A program made the position numbers and the translations under genes. The notes below the pieces were generated by a model. It ran no database searches. It was not told where the DNA came from and was given only the letters and a program-made list of their open reading frames with translations. This document shows, in pieces, positions 1-10,954 of a stretch of DNA of 64,000 nucleotides. Source of the stretch: Lutraria lutraria. Lineage: Eukaryota > Mollusca > Bivalvia > Venerida > Mactridae. The stretch covers positions 42,687,137-42,751,136 of the forward strand of contig OZ026833.1 of the NCBI GenBank assembly GCA_964023205.1, given 5' to 3'. The stretch's first letter is position 1. The number at the start of each line of letters is the position of its first letter.

Positions 1-79
1 ATTCTTTGTTTATAATGATGGTCTTATACTTTTAGTTTTAGAGTAAGATATTTCGGTTAAATTGTATATCAACTATACT

Positions 80-316
80 GCAGACTTTGCGAAAGGTGAT
101 CGACGTTCCGGCAGACTTGTCCGATAGATTGTGTGTCGGTCCGATAAAGAATCTTATCTCATTGGACCGGTTGTCCGGCAACGTATTTACCTGATGTATA
201 TGCATTTATACTTATTTACTTTTTTTAATCTGACAGATTTCCTTTCGGTCGGACAGAATTTTCAAGCTTGTCAGACCGAATGACCAGCAGATTTTTTTCC
301 TTTCGCAAAGTCTGCC
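80..316. mobile_element. MITE-like element with 17-bp terminal inverted repeats
   Basis: The ends are perfect inverted copies of GCAGACTTTGCGAAAGG (80-96) and its complement (299-315). The interior is about 200 bp, holds further inverted blocks (TCCGGCAGACTTGTC-like and GGTCGGACAG-like) and has no coding potential. This is the structure of a non-autonomous DNA transposon. The superfamily is not assigned. Confidence 0.7.
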
Positions 317-495
317 ATAGATTAAGATAGTTAAGTTAAATTGTACATCAACCGTAGAATAAGATGAAATGAAATTGGATATCAACCTTAGATTAAGGTA
401 GTTATAGGTTGAAATGGATATCAATGTTTAAAAATAGAAGACAATAATTTAAGGTAAAATTGGATATCAACCTTAGAAAAAGTTCAGTTAAAGTT

Positions 496-832
496 ATGGT
501 GGCTGATTTATGCCATGTCATATTTTTCGCTCTTTCGCCACAACAAAGCAAAAAAACGAAAATACGACAAAGTTGACTTTACATTTTCATATTGTCATGG
601 TGAAAAAGCGAAAATACAACAGAAGGGGGACAATATGACACCAAAAATGTGTCCCGTTTCACATTACATCTGTCGTATCTTTGTTTTTTCATGGCAAAAA
701 TGTAACATTGCGAAAACAGACTTTTTCACATTCTTGCATTTTCGCGTTCCGGTTACGTATGCGCAGGAAGAGAAAACATTTAGATAATATTTTACCTTAT
801 ACAATTTGATACGGCCTAAATCAGCCACCATA
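496..832. mobile_element. MITE-like element with TGGTGGCTGATTTA termini
   Basis: Left end TATGGTGGCTGATTTATGCC is mirrored at the right end (812-832) with one mismatch. TA flanks both ends, as expected for a Tc1/mariner-type target duplication. The interior is about 300 bp, contains short open frames without recognisable protein, and is rich in GAAAA/TTTTC blocks. Confidence 0.7.
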
Positions 833-1082
833 TAAAGTATATATAAACCCTAGAATGAAATACCAAGGTTTATTATTAACTGGATATTGCCCTATTTTGC
901 CATTTCTTACTATTCACAGGGTGACCTTTAATCAGAGGTGGCCACTTAAACAACTGCACATCTTTGAATATATGAAAATTCCATCCTCCAAACCCTATAT
1001 TTTATGGGATAGAAGTTTGAGGAAATATTTTATTTTGTTGCTTTTGCCTCATTTAATATGTTGAGTTTCTTAGGTGTAAAGA

Positions 1083-1325
1083 CCCGCCTCTGTGGTCAAG
1101 TGGTTAAGGTCGCTGACTTCAAATCACTGTAATCTCTCACTGATAGATGGTCGTGGGTTCAAGCCCAGATAGAAACTATGTCTCTTTTGTGAGAAAGTAG
1201 ACAGTTGCTAAAAGAAGGATAGGCATCTAGTACAGGTTCCTCCCAGGAAGGATGGTTAGGTGAACTGTCTGCCTCATATGATTCTTGACTGTTTGAAACG
1301 GGGCGTAAAACTCAAACAAACAAAT
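1083..1325 (+). mobile_element. tRNA-Leu-derived SINE, copy 1
   Basis: The head resembles a tRNA-Leu (CAA): A-box-like GTGGTCAAGTGGTTAAGG, an anticodon arm with TTCAAAT loop, a long variable arm and B-box GGGTTCAAGCCC. A conserved body follows (GAGAAAGTAGACAGT, CTAGTACAGGTTC, CCCAGGA) and the tail is GGGCGTAAAACTCAAACAAACAAA. Three further copies in the window (5817-6052, 24529-24776, 63960-64000) define the family. It lies just upstream of an exon of the CYYR1-like gene. Confidence 0.85.
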
Positions 1326-1364
1326 CTAAGCTGAAAAGGTCTAACTTGAGCTCTTACATTACAG

Positions 1365-4300
1365 GTGTGTGTTGTTCTGCAAACGTCATTGATGATGCTT
1401 ATGATGATTATCAAGAGGAAAGGGAAAAATCGTGGATTCAAAATAACATGTAAGATATACTAGTACATACAAATTGTATTTGAATATTTGTAATACTCTC
1501 AGTGCATCATTTTGTAATAAAACATGGATCTATCTGTGTCTGTGAAAAAATATTTGTATTCTTATTTGTACACTACTGACTAATGGCTACCCGTAGTTTA
1601 TTTGGGTTTAATGCCATTTTTAAAAACATTTCAGTTATGTACGTGTTATCCTTGGAAATCTAACCGGTTCATATTGAACCTTCCACTAGGAATTGGCAAT
1701 TTCCCCACATGTGGAGGAAAATTGACATAGTTGTAAAATTTTCATGGAAGGGCATGACCTGTCACGAGCGAGAGTCAAACCCAGATCCCTGGATTATAAA
1801 TCCAGCACGCTGGACCACAGCCGCTTTACTATTGATCCATGACAAAATGCCCCGTAATTGGACAAACTCTTCCACGTCATTTTGACAAGGTAGACAAAAT
1901 GTCCCACACTAAGTTTGTCATCCGAAACATGATCTCCTACATGGGATTTTTAATCCACCTCTAGTACTCCAGTCGGTTCATTTGAGAAACCTTGTCCATT
2001 GTGATGTGTGAATACTTACATATCGAGGGCTCAGCGCAACACTGTCGTAACTTGTTCTTATTTCAATATGAGTTACAACACTGTTGCGCTGAACCCTCGA
2101 TATATAGCCTTTACAAAATCTTATCTAGCTATTCTGAGAGCATTTAGCTGCAAATTGTTTTGGTTGAACTAATTTTGTTGCAATCGCAGGTCTATGGCAG
2201 GCATGAAATTGTACTTACTTTAACTGAATGTTAAGTTCGATTATCAGCCCAATCAGCCCAGACACTTATGAGTTATGCCCCTTGATACATTGAAAATTGA
2301 CTAATAAAGCAGTGTCTGCTCTCTGAGTCAACCAATTATCAACCGATCTTCATCAAACTTGGTGAAAATGTTTATTGGCATTAGCTCTCGATCAAGTTTG
2401 ATAACCAGTCGTATCACGCCAGGCTCTTCTGAGTTATGCCCCTTGATACATTGAAAATTGACTAAAAATGCCGTGTCCGCCCTTTGTATCGATTAATCAT
2501 CAACTGGTCTTCATCAGAATTGGTGGAAATGTTTATGGACAAGAGATCACTGTTGCACCAAGTACTAATTTGCTACTCATGGTATCCCAAACCTTTTGAC
2601 GGGTGTATTTTGTGACCTGGCACTCTTGTTAGCAGATGTATGGCCCTTAAAATATTTGTATGTACCGAACTTTAATTGATCGTGTTAGTCATAGTCATCT
2701 TTTGAACCGTTGAAAAGAATTTTATGATTGTCACATCTGACCTCAAGATCTGAAAAGCTCTGACAGGACCAACATGATTGATCCACGATTAAGACCACAA
2801 TTTCAATCATGATGCGAATAGTGATTTGGAAACATATAGCTTAAGTTTCCTCTCTTGAGTACTCTTCAAAACTGAAAACACAAAAACACTTGTTGACTCT
2901 CAAATGTTAAAAGGAAATTGTCCCATGGTTGTTATCATTATTTTATTTCAAATAAAAGGCCAGATAAGTTAGGTCTATGTTATCTTTAATAACAGTTCTG
3001 TTTATCTTTAAGTAGGTTACATAAAAAATCAAATAATGAGATTGTACATTGTTTTCAAATTTTTTACATGATTTTTAGCTCACACGAGCACTTGTGCTCA
3101 GGGTGAGCTTTGAGCTTTTGTGATCATGCAGTCTTCGTCTGGCGTCATTTGTCGTCAAACTTTTAACCTGTGAACACACTAGGGGCCACATTTTTCGCTC
3201 AATTTTCGCAATAATGGGTCAGAATGTTAATACCGAGATAATCTCAGACGAGTTCAATACTGGGCCATTTGGGGTAAGAAACCAGGTCACCATTGGATCA
3301 TCATGTAACCTTGTCAGAATTTAAGGTCAAGTCTTAGGCAAACCTTATTAACATTGTAGATGTAAAATTTTGATTGGATCTTCACCAAACCTTGTCAGAA
3401 TGTTTGTCTTAATGCTATATAAGACATCTTCGAACATGGGTCATCTTGGGTCAAAAACTAGGTCACTAGGTCAGATCTTAAGAAAACCTTGTCTATGCTG
3501 TAGTTGTCATGGTTTTGATTGGATCTTCACCAAATTATGTCAGAATGTTTGTCTTATTTATATGTAGGACAAGTTCTAACATGGGTCATCTGGGGTCAAA
3601 AACTAGGTCACAGGTTTAAAACAATGTTTTAATGAGTGAACAATAATTGTCATGTGAGCGATATAGGGCCATCTTGGCCTTCTTGTTTATGTCAACTTAA
3701 GTTGACTCACCAAAATTGCAATCTTGAGCCCCAAATTCAGATTAAGTCTGAGAAGATAAAATATGATAGGCTTTATAAGCTATAATAAATTTGAAATTTC
3801 TTTCTTCTCTTTTCAAATAATTATGTTCTACTAAGAGTAAGAGTGTTGAACAAATAATTCTTTAATTTATCTTTATACCTGCAGAACACATTAAGTGAGC
3901 TATGAGCTCCCTTTAAGTCCTGCCAACATTTTTATAACCAAAGTTTTTTGTATTTATATTAATTTTTCACCTATAAATTTTCAGTGTATAATCTTGCAAG
4001 ACTTTAAGGAATGCTGGTGTAATGACTTATTTTTAGCTCATCTGATTTTAGGATCGATGAATGTCCTGCGTCCGGCCACAATTAGTTTGTTTACACTCTA
4101 GCATCCACAGCTCTTAACGAATCGTGATCAAACTTGCTCACAATGTATATGGCCACAATGTCTCGGCTAAGTTCGATTATGGGCAAAATCGGACAATAAC
4201 TTCGAGAGTTATGGGCCCTTGACTTACAAAATTTGCTATATTTAGCTTGTTTACATTCTATCGCCTTCATTTTTTCACCAATCATAATCATATTTTCAGT

Positions 4301-7300
4301 AAATGTGTGTAACCAAAAGATCTTGGAGAAGTTCGATTATTGGCGGAATCGGACCAGACCTTTAAGAGTTATGGGCCCTTGACTTTGAAGATTTGCTATA
4401 TTTGAGTTTGTTTACACTCTAGCGCATTCAATTATTCACCAATCGTAATCAAATTGTCAGTAGATATGTATAACAAAAAGATCTTGGACAAGTTTGATTA
4501 TGGGCGGAATCGGACCAGAACTTCCAAGAGTTATGGGCCCTTGACCTAGAAAATTTGCTATATTTTAGCTTGTTTACACTCTAGCGCCTTCATTTATTCA
4601 CCGATTGTAATCATATTTACAATGAATGTGTACGACCTTGCGGTCTTGGACAAGTTTAGTTATGGGTGGAATTGGACCACAACATCAAGAGTTATGGGCC
4701 CCTCGGATTAGAAAATTTGCTACGTTTTAGCTTGTTTAACAGTATTATACCTTCATTGTTGGTTTTGATCTTAAAAAGCTACGTAAAAATGGGTTATACG
4801 AGATGGAAACTATATTATCTGGTCATTAATTATTGTGCCTTTGTTCTCAGGTGAGCGATCAAGGTCCATCTTGGCCCTCTTGTTTATTTTATTGTGTATG
4901 AAAGGCATGCTTCTCCAAAAGTATTTCGCACATGAGGTAGCTGTTTCTGATAAATTCATTCTTTCTTTTTTTCAACAAAATGCTTAAATTCAACCGCTGA
5001 TGAACATAGAAAATATGTGAATGATGTTGATGAATTACACCTGCCCGTTTTCCTAATAAACAGGCTTTGATGAATGTGAAAAGTATAAAAAATTCATTTC
5101 GAAGAAAAAGTTCAGCTATTGTTATTACTGCATTGCCTGTGTCTGTGCAAAAACTTAAATGTAGCTCATATAGCTCAGAAACTATAGAAGGTAGCAACTT
5201 CCAGGGATTTTTTGGGGGCGATTTTATAGCCGAAATTCGGTCTTATTCCCAATGGAAAATAGTATCTTTTTTTCCCAATTCACAGACAAAAATTCCCAAT
5301 AAAAAAAAAAAGATTTTTTTTTTTAAATGATTTTATATGTTCATTAAAATCACTGTTGGTACTAAATACCTTGTTCTGCTACTGTTCCATGGTAGAATAA
5401 GGTGAACATTGCAAAAATTGTTAGTTATACATTTTTCCCAATTTAGATTAGAACACCGCGAAAATTCCCAATCCCAAGGGTATGGGTCATATTCCCCAAA
5501 AAAAACGAGAAAAAACCCTGACTTCATAGATGGATTGATCTCAATAAGGTTGTGAATAGACGAGCGTTGGCATCACTTGCAGTCCTCTTGTTAATGTATA
5601 TAATATGTCTAATCTTCCAGCTGGGTACCAATTGTTGGATCAATTGTGTTTTTGGTTCTGGTAGTCCTCCTGTGTACTTGTTGCTGCTGTGGATGCTGTG
5701 CTTGTTGTCGTTCAAGGCAACCTAATGTCATTGTACAGTCTGGACAGCCATGTAAGTATAAAATTAAATATTGTTTAGGCTATAGAAAAAAAACTCATTA
5801 TTACTTAAAATCCCACCCGCCTCCATGGTGGAGTGGTTAAAGGTCACTGACTTCAAATCACTGTAACCTCTCACTGAAAGAGAGTAGTGGGTTCAAGCCC
5901 CGCTGCCGACCATGTCGCTTTATGTGAGAAAGTAGACAGTCGCTTATGAAGGATTGGAGTCTAGTACTGGTTCTTCCCAGGAGCGATGGTTAGATAAACT
6001 GTCCGTCTTACATGACCCTGACTGTTGAAAAGTTTCAGGCGTAAAACTTGTTATAAAAAACGGTAGTTTTGAGGTATGATTTTGTCCCAAAATATTTTTG
6101 TCATTTTGATTATGATGTTAGAAACTTAAGGGTTGATTTAAAAAATAGTGTTGGTCAGTAAGTATTAACATAACTTGCAGTGATTTTTTTCACATGCCGG
6201 TAGCATAGGGTTGGTGCGACATTAAGCCAAGGAGAGAAAAAAAGCAAAAAGAATGTTTAAGGCAAGATGAATGACTACAACATGGTGTATTTCTGGACTT
6301 GATTTTTATCAAAATCAAGTCCTTTGTAATCGTTGACTTATATTTGTCGCTGGACTCCATAACAGCTTGGTTAAAAGAATGCCACATAAAGGAAATAGTA
6401 CGCAACTAAATGATGTTTATATAGAAGTATCTGGAATCTTTCCCCAATTAAGTGTGTCAGATCTAAATACATTTCAAATCATTCTATTGTAACTACATGG
6501 AAAGAGTCATGTATCTAAATAAGTGCTTGTCGGTAGATACATGAGATTTTCAAATGCGTAGAATTAAAACCGCGTATTCACTGTCCAATAAAATATCTTG
6601 CCGTAAAAGTAGTTCTACTTTCGGTTTCGTTCGATAGAACTTTCAGAAAAATCTCCACGGACGTATTCATGCATTTGCAACAATCTACCATGGATGTGTG
6701 TGTTTTGTGCCTTTCTAACATTTCTTAATATTACAAAGCGAATTCTCATTTAATCGTATTCCGGGATATTCACACCAACTAGTGTTATTTTGATGACGGA
6801 ATCGCTATTTATAGACTCACTCCCCGCAGTGGCTAGTAGCAAAGCGTAACCGATGTGGGGAGTTTGATTTATCGAAAGTTGAATGTTAAAACTGCGGCTT
6901 AAGAATAATAATTCGAGTCGCTAAATACGAACGTAAATTACTGGATACGTGCTTTTAAAATTTACTGTTTAAGAGTTCCTTTTACGCCAGATTATTTAGA
7001 ATTACATAATCACGTCTGAATTTCATGCAACATCGGGTTAACTATAGGTCGTATAGGTCTTACTCTACTGTGTCAGGACCTTTTTGATTTGAGTGACCCT
7101 GAATGTGTTCAATGCGACGATGTTCTGTTGTGTTAAAACCAGAAGAATCAATGTTTGTATTAACTGTTACTGAAGTGTTGTTTACTAGTTTTGTACAATA
7201 AAGAGTTTTTAATGCAATTAAATTGTCCTCAATTAATGTGCTAATCATTAAACTTTGCAATATCAGGCTTTATTCATTTTAAAATTTTAGCAAAGGGACT

Positions 7301-7573
7301 ATAGTAAAGCCATAGCTTATGTCATTTACCTATTTGCATATGACCTGCATTACAATATGAATGAAAAATCGGTCCGTAATTTTAAATGTTAAAATATTTG
7401 TATGGGCTCGAACGATGTGGGTACACATTTCTCTCTTTTGTCTCGTATGGTAAAAATCAAGTCCGACAGAAATTTCAGTACTTTGATTACTATTTTCAGC
7501 TACCACAGTCACTATGGCATCCACCACAAACATGATGCAGCAGCACCCAATGCATGCCGGCTACAACCAGTAA
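1365..7573 (+). CDS. CYYR1/Shisa-like cysteine-rich single-pass membrane protein, C-terminal exons
   Basis: Three coding exons join in frame: 1365-1449, 5621-5751 and 7500-7573 (stop TAA). Each is bounded by AG acceptors and GT donors (GTAAG at 1450 and 5752). The protein segment has a short ectodomain with Cys-Cys and an acidic Tyr-rich patch (DDAYDDYQEER), one membrane segment (WVPIVGSIVFLVLVVLLC), a dense cysteine run directly after it (CTCCCCGCCACC), and a short Met/Gln/His-rich cytosolic tail ending in HAGYNQ. This layout is that of the loose superfamily of small Cys-rich type I adaptors (Shisa, CYYR1, VOPP1, WBP1L). Which member it represents cannot be told. The first exon in view starts in mid-codon (phase 2), so the signal peptide and N-terminal cysteine exons lie to the left of the window or were not recognised. 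Introns are 4.2 and 1.7 kb and contain SINEs and MITEs. Confidence 0.75.
1640..1835 (-). mobile_element. tRNA-derived SINE (second family), copy 1, minus orientation
   Basis: Read on the minus strand it begins with a tRNA-like head: GGCTGTGGTCCAGCGTGCTGG, an anticodon arm with loop TTTATAA, and B-box GGGTTTGACTC. It is followed by a body with CCTCCACATGTGGGG and GAACCGGTTAGAT. A diverged copy with the same order of blocks lies at 42975-43195, also minus. Both lie outside exons. Confidence 0.7.
2021..2104. mobile_element. 84-bp near-palindromic MITE, copy 1
   Basis: The arms TCGAGGGCTCAGCGCAACA and TGTTGCGCTGAACCCTCGA face each other around a short spacer, with inner GTCGTAACT/AGTTACAAC also paired. 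The whole unit can fold into one hairpin. A second copy lies at 43869-43947 with the spacer inverted. Confidence 0.8.
2235..2560 (+). repeat. Two tandem units of about 161 bp
   Basis: The block GAGTTATGCCCCTTGATACA followed by TTGAAAATTGACTAA recurs at 2270 and 2431. The flanking sequence is also similar (CATCAAACTTGGTGAAAATGTTTAT versus CATCAGAATTGGTGGAAATGTTTAT). Period and style match the tandem cores of the hairpin-ended elements elsewhere in the window, but no terminal hairpins are seen. It is probably a remnant of a related element. Confidence 0.6.
3074..3688 (+). mobile_element. Pearl-like element, hairpin-ended with tandem core
   Basis: The left end is a hairpin (AGCTCACACGAGCACTTGTG then CTCAGGGTGAGCT). 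The right end is GTGAGCGATATAGGGCCATC followed by TTGGCCTTCTTGTT, where GGGCC/GGCC can also pair. The core has two or three diverged tandem units of about 147-165 bp carrying GGATCTTCACCAAA and GTCAGAATGTTTGTCTT. There is no coding capacity. The same termini recur at 4033, 30747, 52768, 56253 and 56719. Confidence 0.75.
4033..4885 (+). mobile_element. Pearl-like element, type A core
   Basis: It starts AGCTCATCTGATTTTAGGAT and ends CTCAGGTGAGCGATCAAGGT then CCATCTTGGCCCTCTTGTTT. The core has about four tandem copies of an approximately 160-bp unit recognised by GAGTTATGGGCCCTTGACTT, AAATTTGCTATATTT and TTGTTTACACTCTAGC. The element at 30747-31891 is a longer copy of the same type. It lies in an intron of the CYYR1-like gene. 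Confidence 0.8.
5202..5520. mobile_element. TIR element with CAGGGATTTTTT ends
   Basis: The left end CAGGGATTTTTTGGGG is mirrored by a right end AAAAACCCTG. The interior repeats the motif TTCCCAAT on the plus strand several times. CAGGG-type termini are typical of hAT-derived MITEs, but no clean 8-bp target duplication is seen (only ACTTC is shared). It lies 100 bp upstream of the transmembrane exon of the CYYR1-like gene. A related element is at 55506-55684. Confidence 0.55.
5817..6052 (+). mobile_element. tRNA-Leu-derived SINE, copy 2
   Basis: It has the same block order as the copy at 1083-1325: CCCGCCTCCATGGTGGAGTG head, TTCAAAT anticodon loop, GGGTTCAAGCCC B-box, GAGAAAGTAGACAGT and CCCAGGAGCGATGGTTAGAT in the body, and GGCGTAAAACTT at the tail. 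It sits in the last intron of the CYYR1-like gene. Confidence 0.85.
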
Positions 7574-7622
7574 CATACTGTAGAAACAAGGAACCATTCA
7601 AAATAGATATCCAAGTGCCTTC

Positions 7623-7628
7623 AATAAA
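7623..7628 (+). terminator. Possible poly(A) signal of the CYYR1-like gene
   Basis: AATAAA lies 50 bp after the stop codon. It is the first canonical signal downstream. Whether it is used cannot be told, and later AATAAA copies exist. Confidence 0.35.
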
Positions 7629-7629
7629 T

Positions 7630-10600
7630 TAAAGTTCTCTTTCTTATGAAAATCTGAAAATTTGAAAAATCATGTGAACTACTATTTGAAAATTTAAAAT
7701 GATTGTTAATGACATGTTTGGTACTTGATTATTATGTATTAAATCTTGATAATATTTGTGGGACTTAAAACTTAAGATTTGTTTCTACTTTCTAGCGTTG
7801 TTGAATTTTTTCATTTCATGTAGATGTGATGCAATTTTCCTTATATGCACATGTAGTTTCATTTCATCTTCTTCTAAGTGTTGAGTGTTCCAATACTTGT
7901 ATGACATGTGAATTTAACATCCGTTCTCTAAAAGATAGAACTGTATTCTATCAAAATGTTTTAAGTAATTATTTTTAATTCTTTCCATCTGTCTTAAATC
8001 AATGTCAGAAATCTACTAAGAAACAAAAAATAAATTTAATTGGTTGTCCTTAAAAAAATTGTTGGTTTACTGTCACACCACAAATTCATTCAAAAATTGG
8101 ACCAAAAACATCTTTAGCCATTTTGAAAAAACTCTTCTTCTTTCAAGCTTTTCATATTTCAATATGAGTATGTAACATAAATCAAATAAGCCTACCTAAT
8201 ACCTACCTACTGTTGAAGTTGGGTCACCTAATAGTTAACCAATATTCTTTTGAGAATGGCCTAGTGTACATAATTGTTTACCACATTTCTATGTTAACAT
8301 GATAATTGCGTGATGTATATATAGTATAATGTCTCTTCATTTTATTCATGTAATCAATATCTAACATGTGTTGTATATACTGGGTACATGTACTTGCATC
8401 CATTGTGAGATTGGGACAGACAATTGATTGTAATCGGAATACAGCCTGATCTTTAATTACCCCACCACTATGTGACATCAGTAAATTATGGTTACTGATA
8501 TAATTAAATTGAAATGATTGCAAAACTTAAACTTCAAACTTTTTTTATTTACTCAATTCATGTTTTTACATGACAATAAGAGCAATATAGAACATAATAT
8601 GAACAAATTGAAACGAGGTATAAATGTACAAAATTGTTAGATAATTCAATAGTTTAAATAATAAAATACAGTAAGGTGGTGGTTGCTACCAAGGAAAAAA
8701 GTTTATCACGAATTATTGGAAAAATGCGTTGGAAAGAAAAAACTATGAATTTATGTACACCTGCACATGTTTAAGTCAGTGGAAAAATACTGCATTAATG
8801 ACTTGTTATGCATGACTCTTTATACTGCAGGTAGCATTTTAATTGTCTTTCTTTATAAGCAAACTTTTGGTACAAGTACAAATTATTTATTCATAATTAA
8901 TGGCCACCACCCAAAATACAATACACACACAATAGTTTGTCTGATTATTCAATGATAACTTTATTCAATATATTTTACATTAGTACTTAATAATAAGTGT
9001 TTTTTTTTTTTTTTGCTGAATTAATACCATATGTATGAAATTGTGTGCTAACAAAGATATTTTAACATATTTTTGTGGAATTTTAAGGGGGGATGGGTGA
9101 CTAATTAAACCCCATCCCAACTGTCTGAAAAGTATGATCTCCCCCATAATCTAAAACTATTTCCCTTCACCTGAATTTATTTTTAATATGGAACATTTTT
9201 ATCTAAAAAGGAATTTTAGGGATGTAAATGGTTCATCAGTTAATGGCCACCCTAATATGCTGTTAAATATTGGCCACCTTTCTGTTATTACCTATACATG
9301 AACCAATGTCTCTTTAACAAATACTTATTGTTTGAAGTCTCACAACTTATATATCTGCCTATCATATGTGTGTAATCCATACTCTCCGGTTTGGCTGTTA
9401 TTGAATTTTTTACACATGTACTCTGATAACATTTGATCTGTATTAACAATCTCATTTGTCCTTAAATCTGTGCAACTTATCTCATTTGTCCTTTGATAAA
9501 TATATCAAATTGCTTTCTTTTTTGTTATTGATTTTGTTTTCTTTTTAAATTACTAATTTACTTGTTACATATTTTGATATAATTGTTTCATTGTAGCTGT
9601 TTGTAGATTTGATTTATAACTTTGGTGTTTATGATAATAATTCAACTATGACATTAGTCAGTGCTTAGAATTTGAATTTAATCTGACCACCTTTTACCTG
9701 CGTGTCTTAAGTCCATGTTTTGACACTGGATTAGAATAATAATTCATCATTTGATGAAGATTTTTATTTTTGACATTTTGTCTTGTGTAGAATTCATTAT
9801 AATGATAACATTTTATTAAATGTAATTCTGTACCTCACTGAGATAAACTTTTTTAATGCAAGCTATTTGGTCAAATCTCTTATATAATTTAACATACAGG
9901 TTACAAAATTGTGATTGTTTTTGTACAAGAAGTTACATTTTACCAATAAACTGACCAGCCATATTTTTCCTGCTGTCCCAAGAATTACTTTTCTGGTTAA
10001 TTAATTGTTGAATCCAAATAAATTATTTGCATAGGGGGACCAAGTGCAAGTGAAAATGAAATAAGGAATTAATTTTCTATTGCTTTACTGTCATTGGAAA
10101 TACAATGTACATGTACCAATATCTTAATTAATAAATTTGAAAAAAATAATGCACAGTTAAGACTTTCTGAAAAACATGTACTGTTTCTTTTTGTGCTCAT
10201 ATTTTATTAAGATCATTTGATTAGAATTGTTGCTCTTAATGTCTGAAATACATGACATATTGTAGGGGTTTTATAAACTTTTAACCAAATTATAAATCTT
10301 CATGATATTTTGAGATGTTACTGGTAGTTTCATCATTCTGTAATTTATATGTTTATGTTAACTTTAGACTTGCGGTTTTATGCAATTAGTTTGTAACATT
10401 TAATCAATTAAACTTTCTTCATAAAAATTGGTCTGTTTTTAAAGGTCTCTTTTGTTTCAGTGACTTTACACCAATTTTCAACAATATACAATATGTATCA
10501 ATTATATAGACGACTTCCCATTCACCTAATCAGTTTTTCTGAACAGCACACCCTTTGACAAGGAACCAACAACTTCTTATATTGGACGAAAAATTGGAAA

Positions 10601-10950
10601 ATCAACATTTTTGCTAAATTTTTTTAGAAGGTTCAACCTGCAGCAACCATGGTTTGATACACTTTACATCTTGCAAAAGCAGACTTAAGTACTCAATCTT
10701 CTTTATACAGCAGTGTAGCAGTTAAGCTACACTTGAGTTGTAGCACACTTGACATGCCTAAGGCTGACTTGTATTCATAGTACATGTATAGTATTTTCAT
10801 CAGTGCTTAGGCTGCATGTATTAGGATATATTTCAAGACATCACAACCAGTCCACACAGGTCACAGAGTAGTTCTATTTGAGTGACTGGTCCACATTAGT
10901 CCCTGTCAGTGCTTTGATTATGATAAGAAGTGTAGAACAGTTAAAATCAA
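7630..10950. other. AT-rich intergenic stretch without recognisable gene
   Basis: No open frame over 82 codons and no spliced coding pattern was found. The DNA is AT-rich with a poly(T) run at 9000-9014 and scattered GGCCACC fragments (about 9230-9290) like those of the GGCCACC MITE family. Its first part may be 3' untranslated sequence of the gene ending at 7573. Confidence 0.6.
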
Positions 10951-10954
10951 ACAT

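Noticed and set aside
515..787. 90-codon plus-strand frame
   Set aside because: It lies wholly inside a MITE with 19-bp inverted ends and has no similarity to a known protein.
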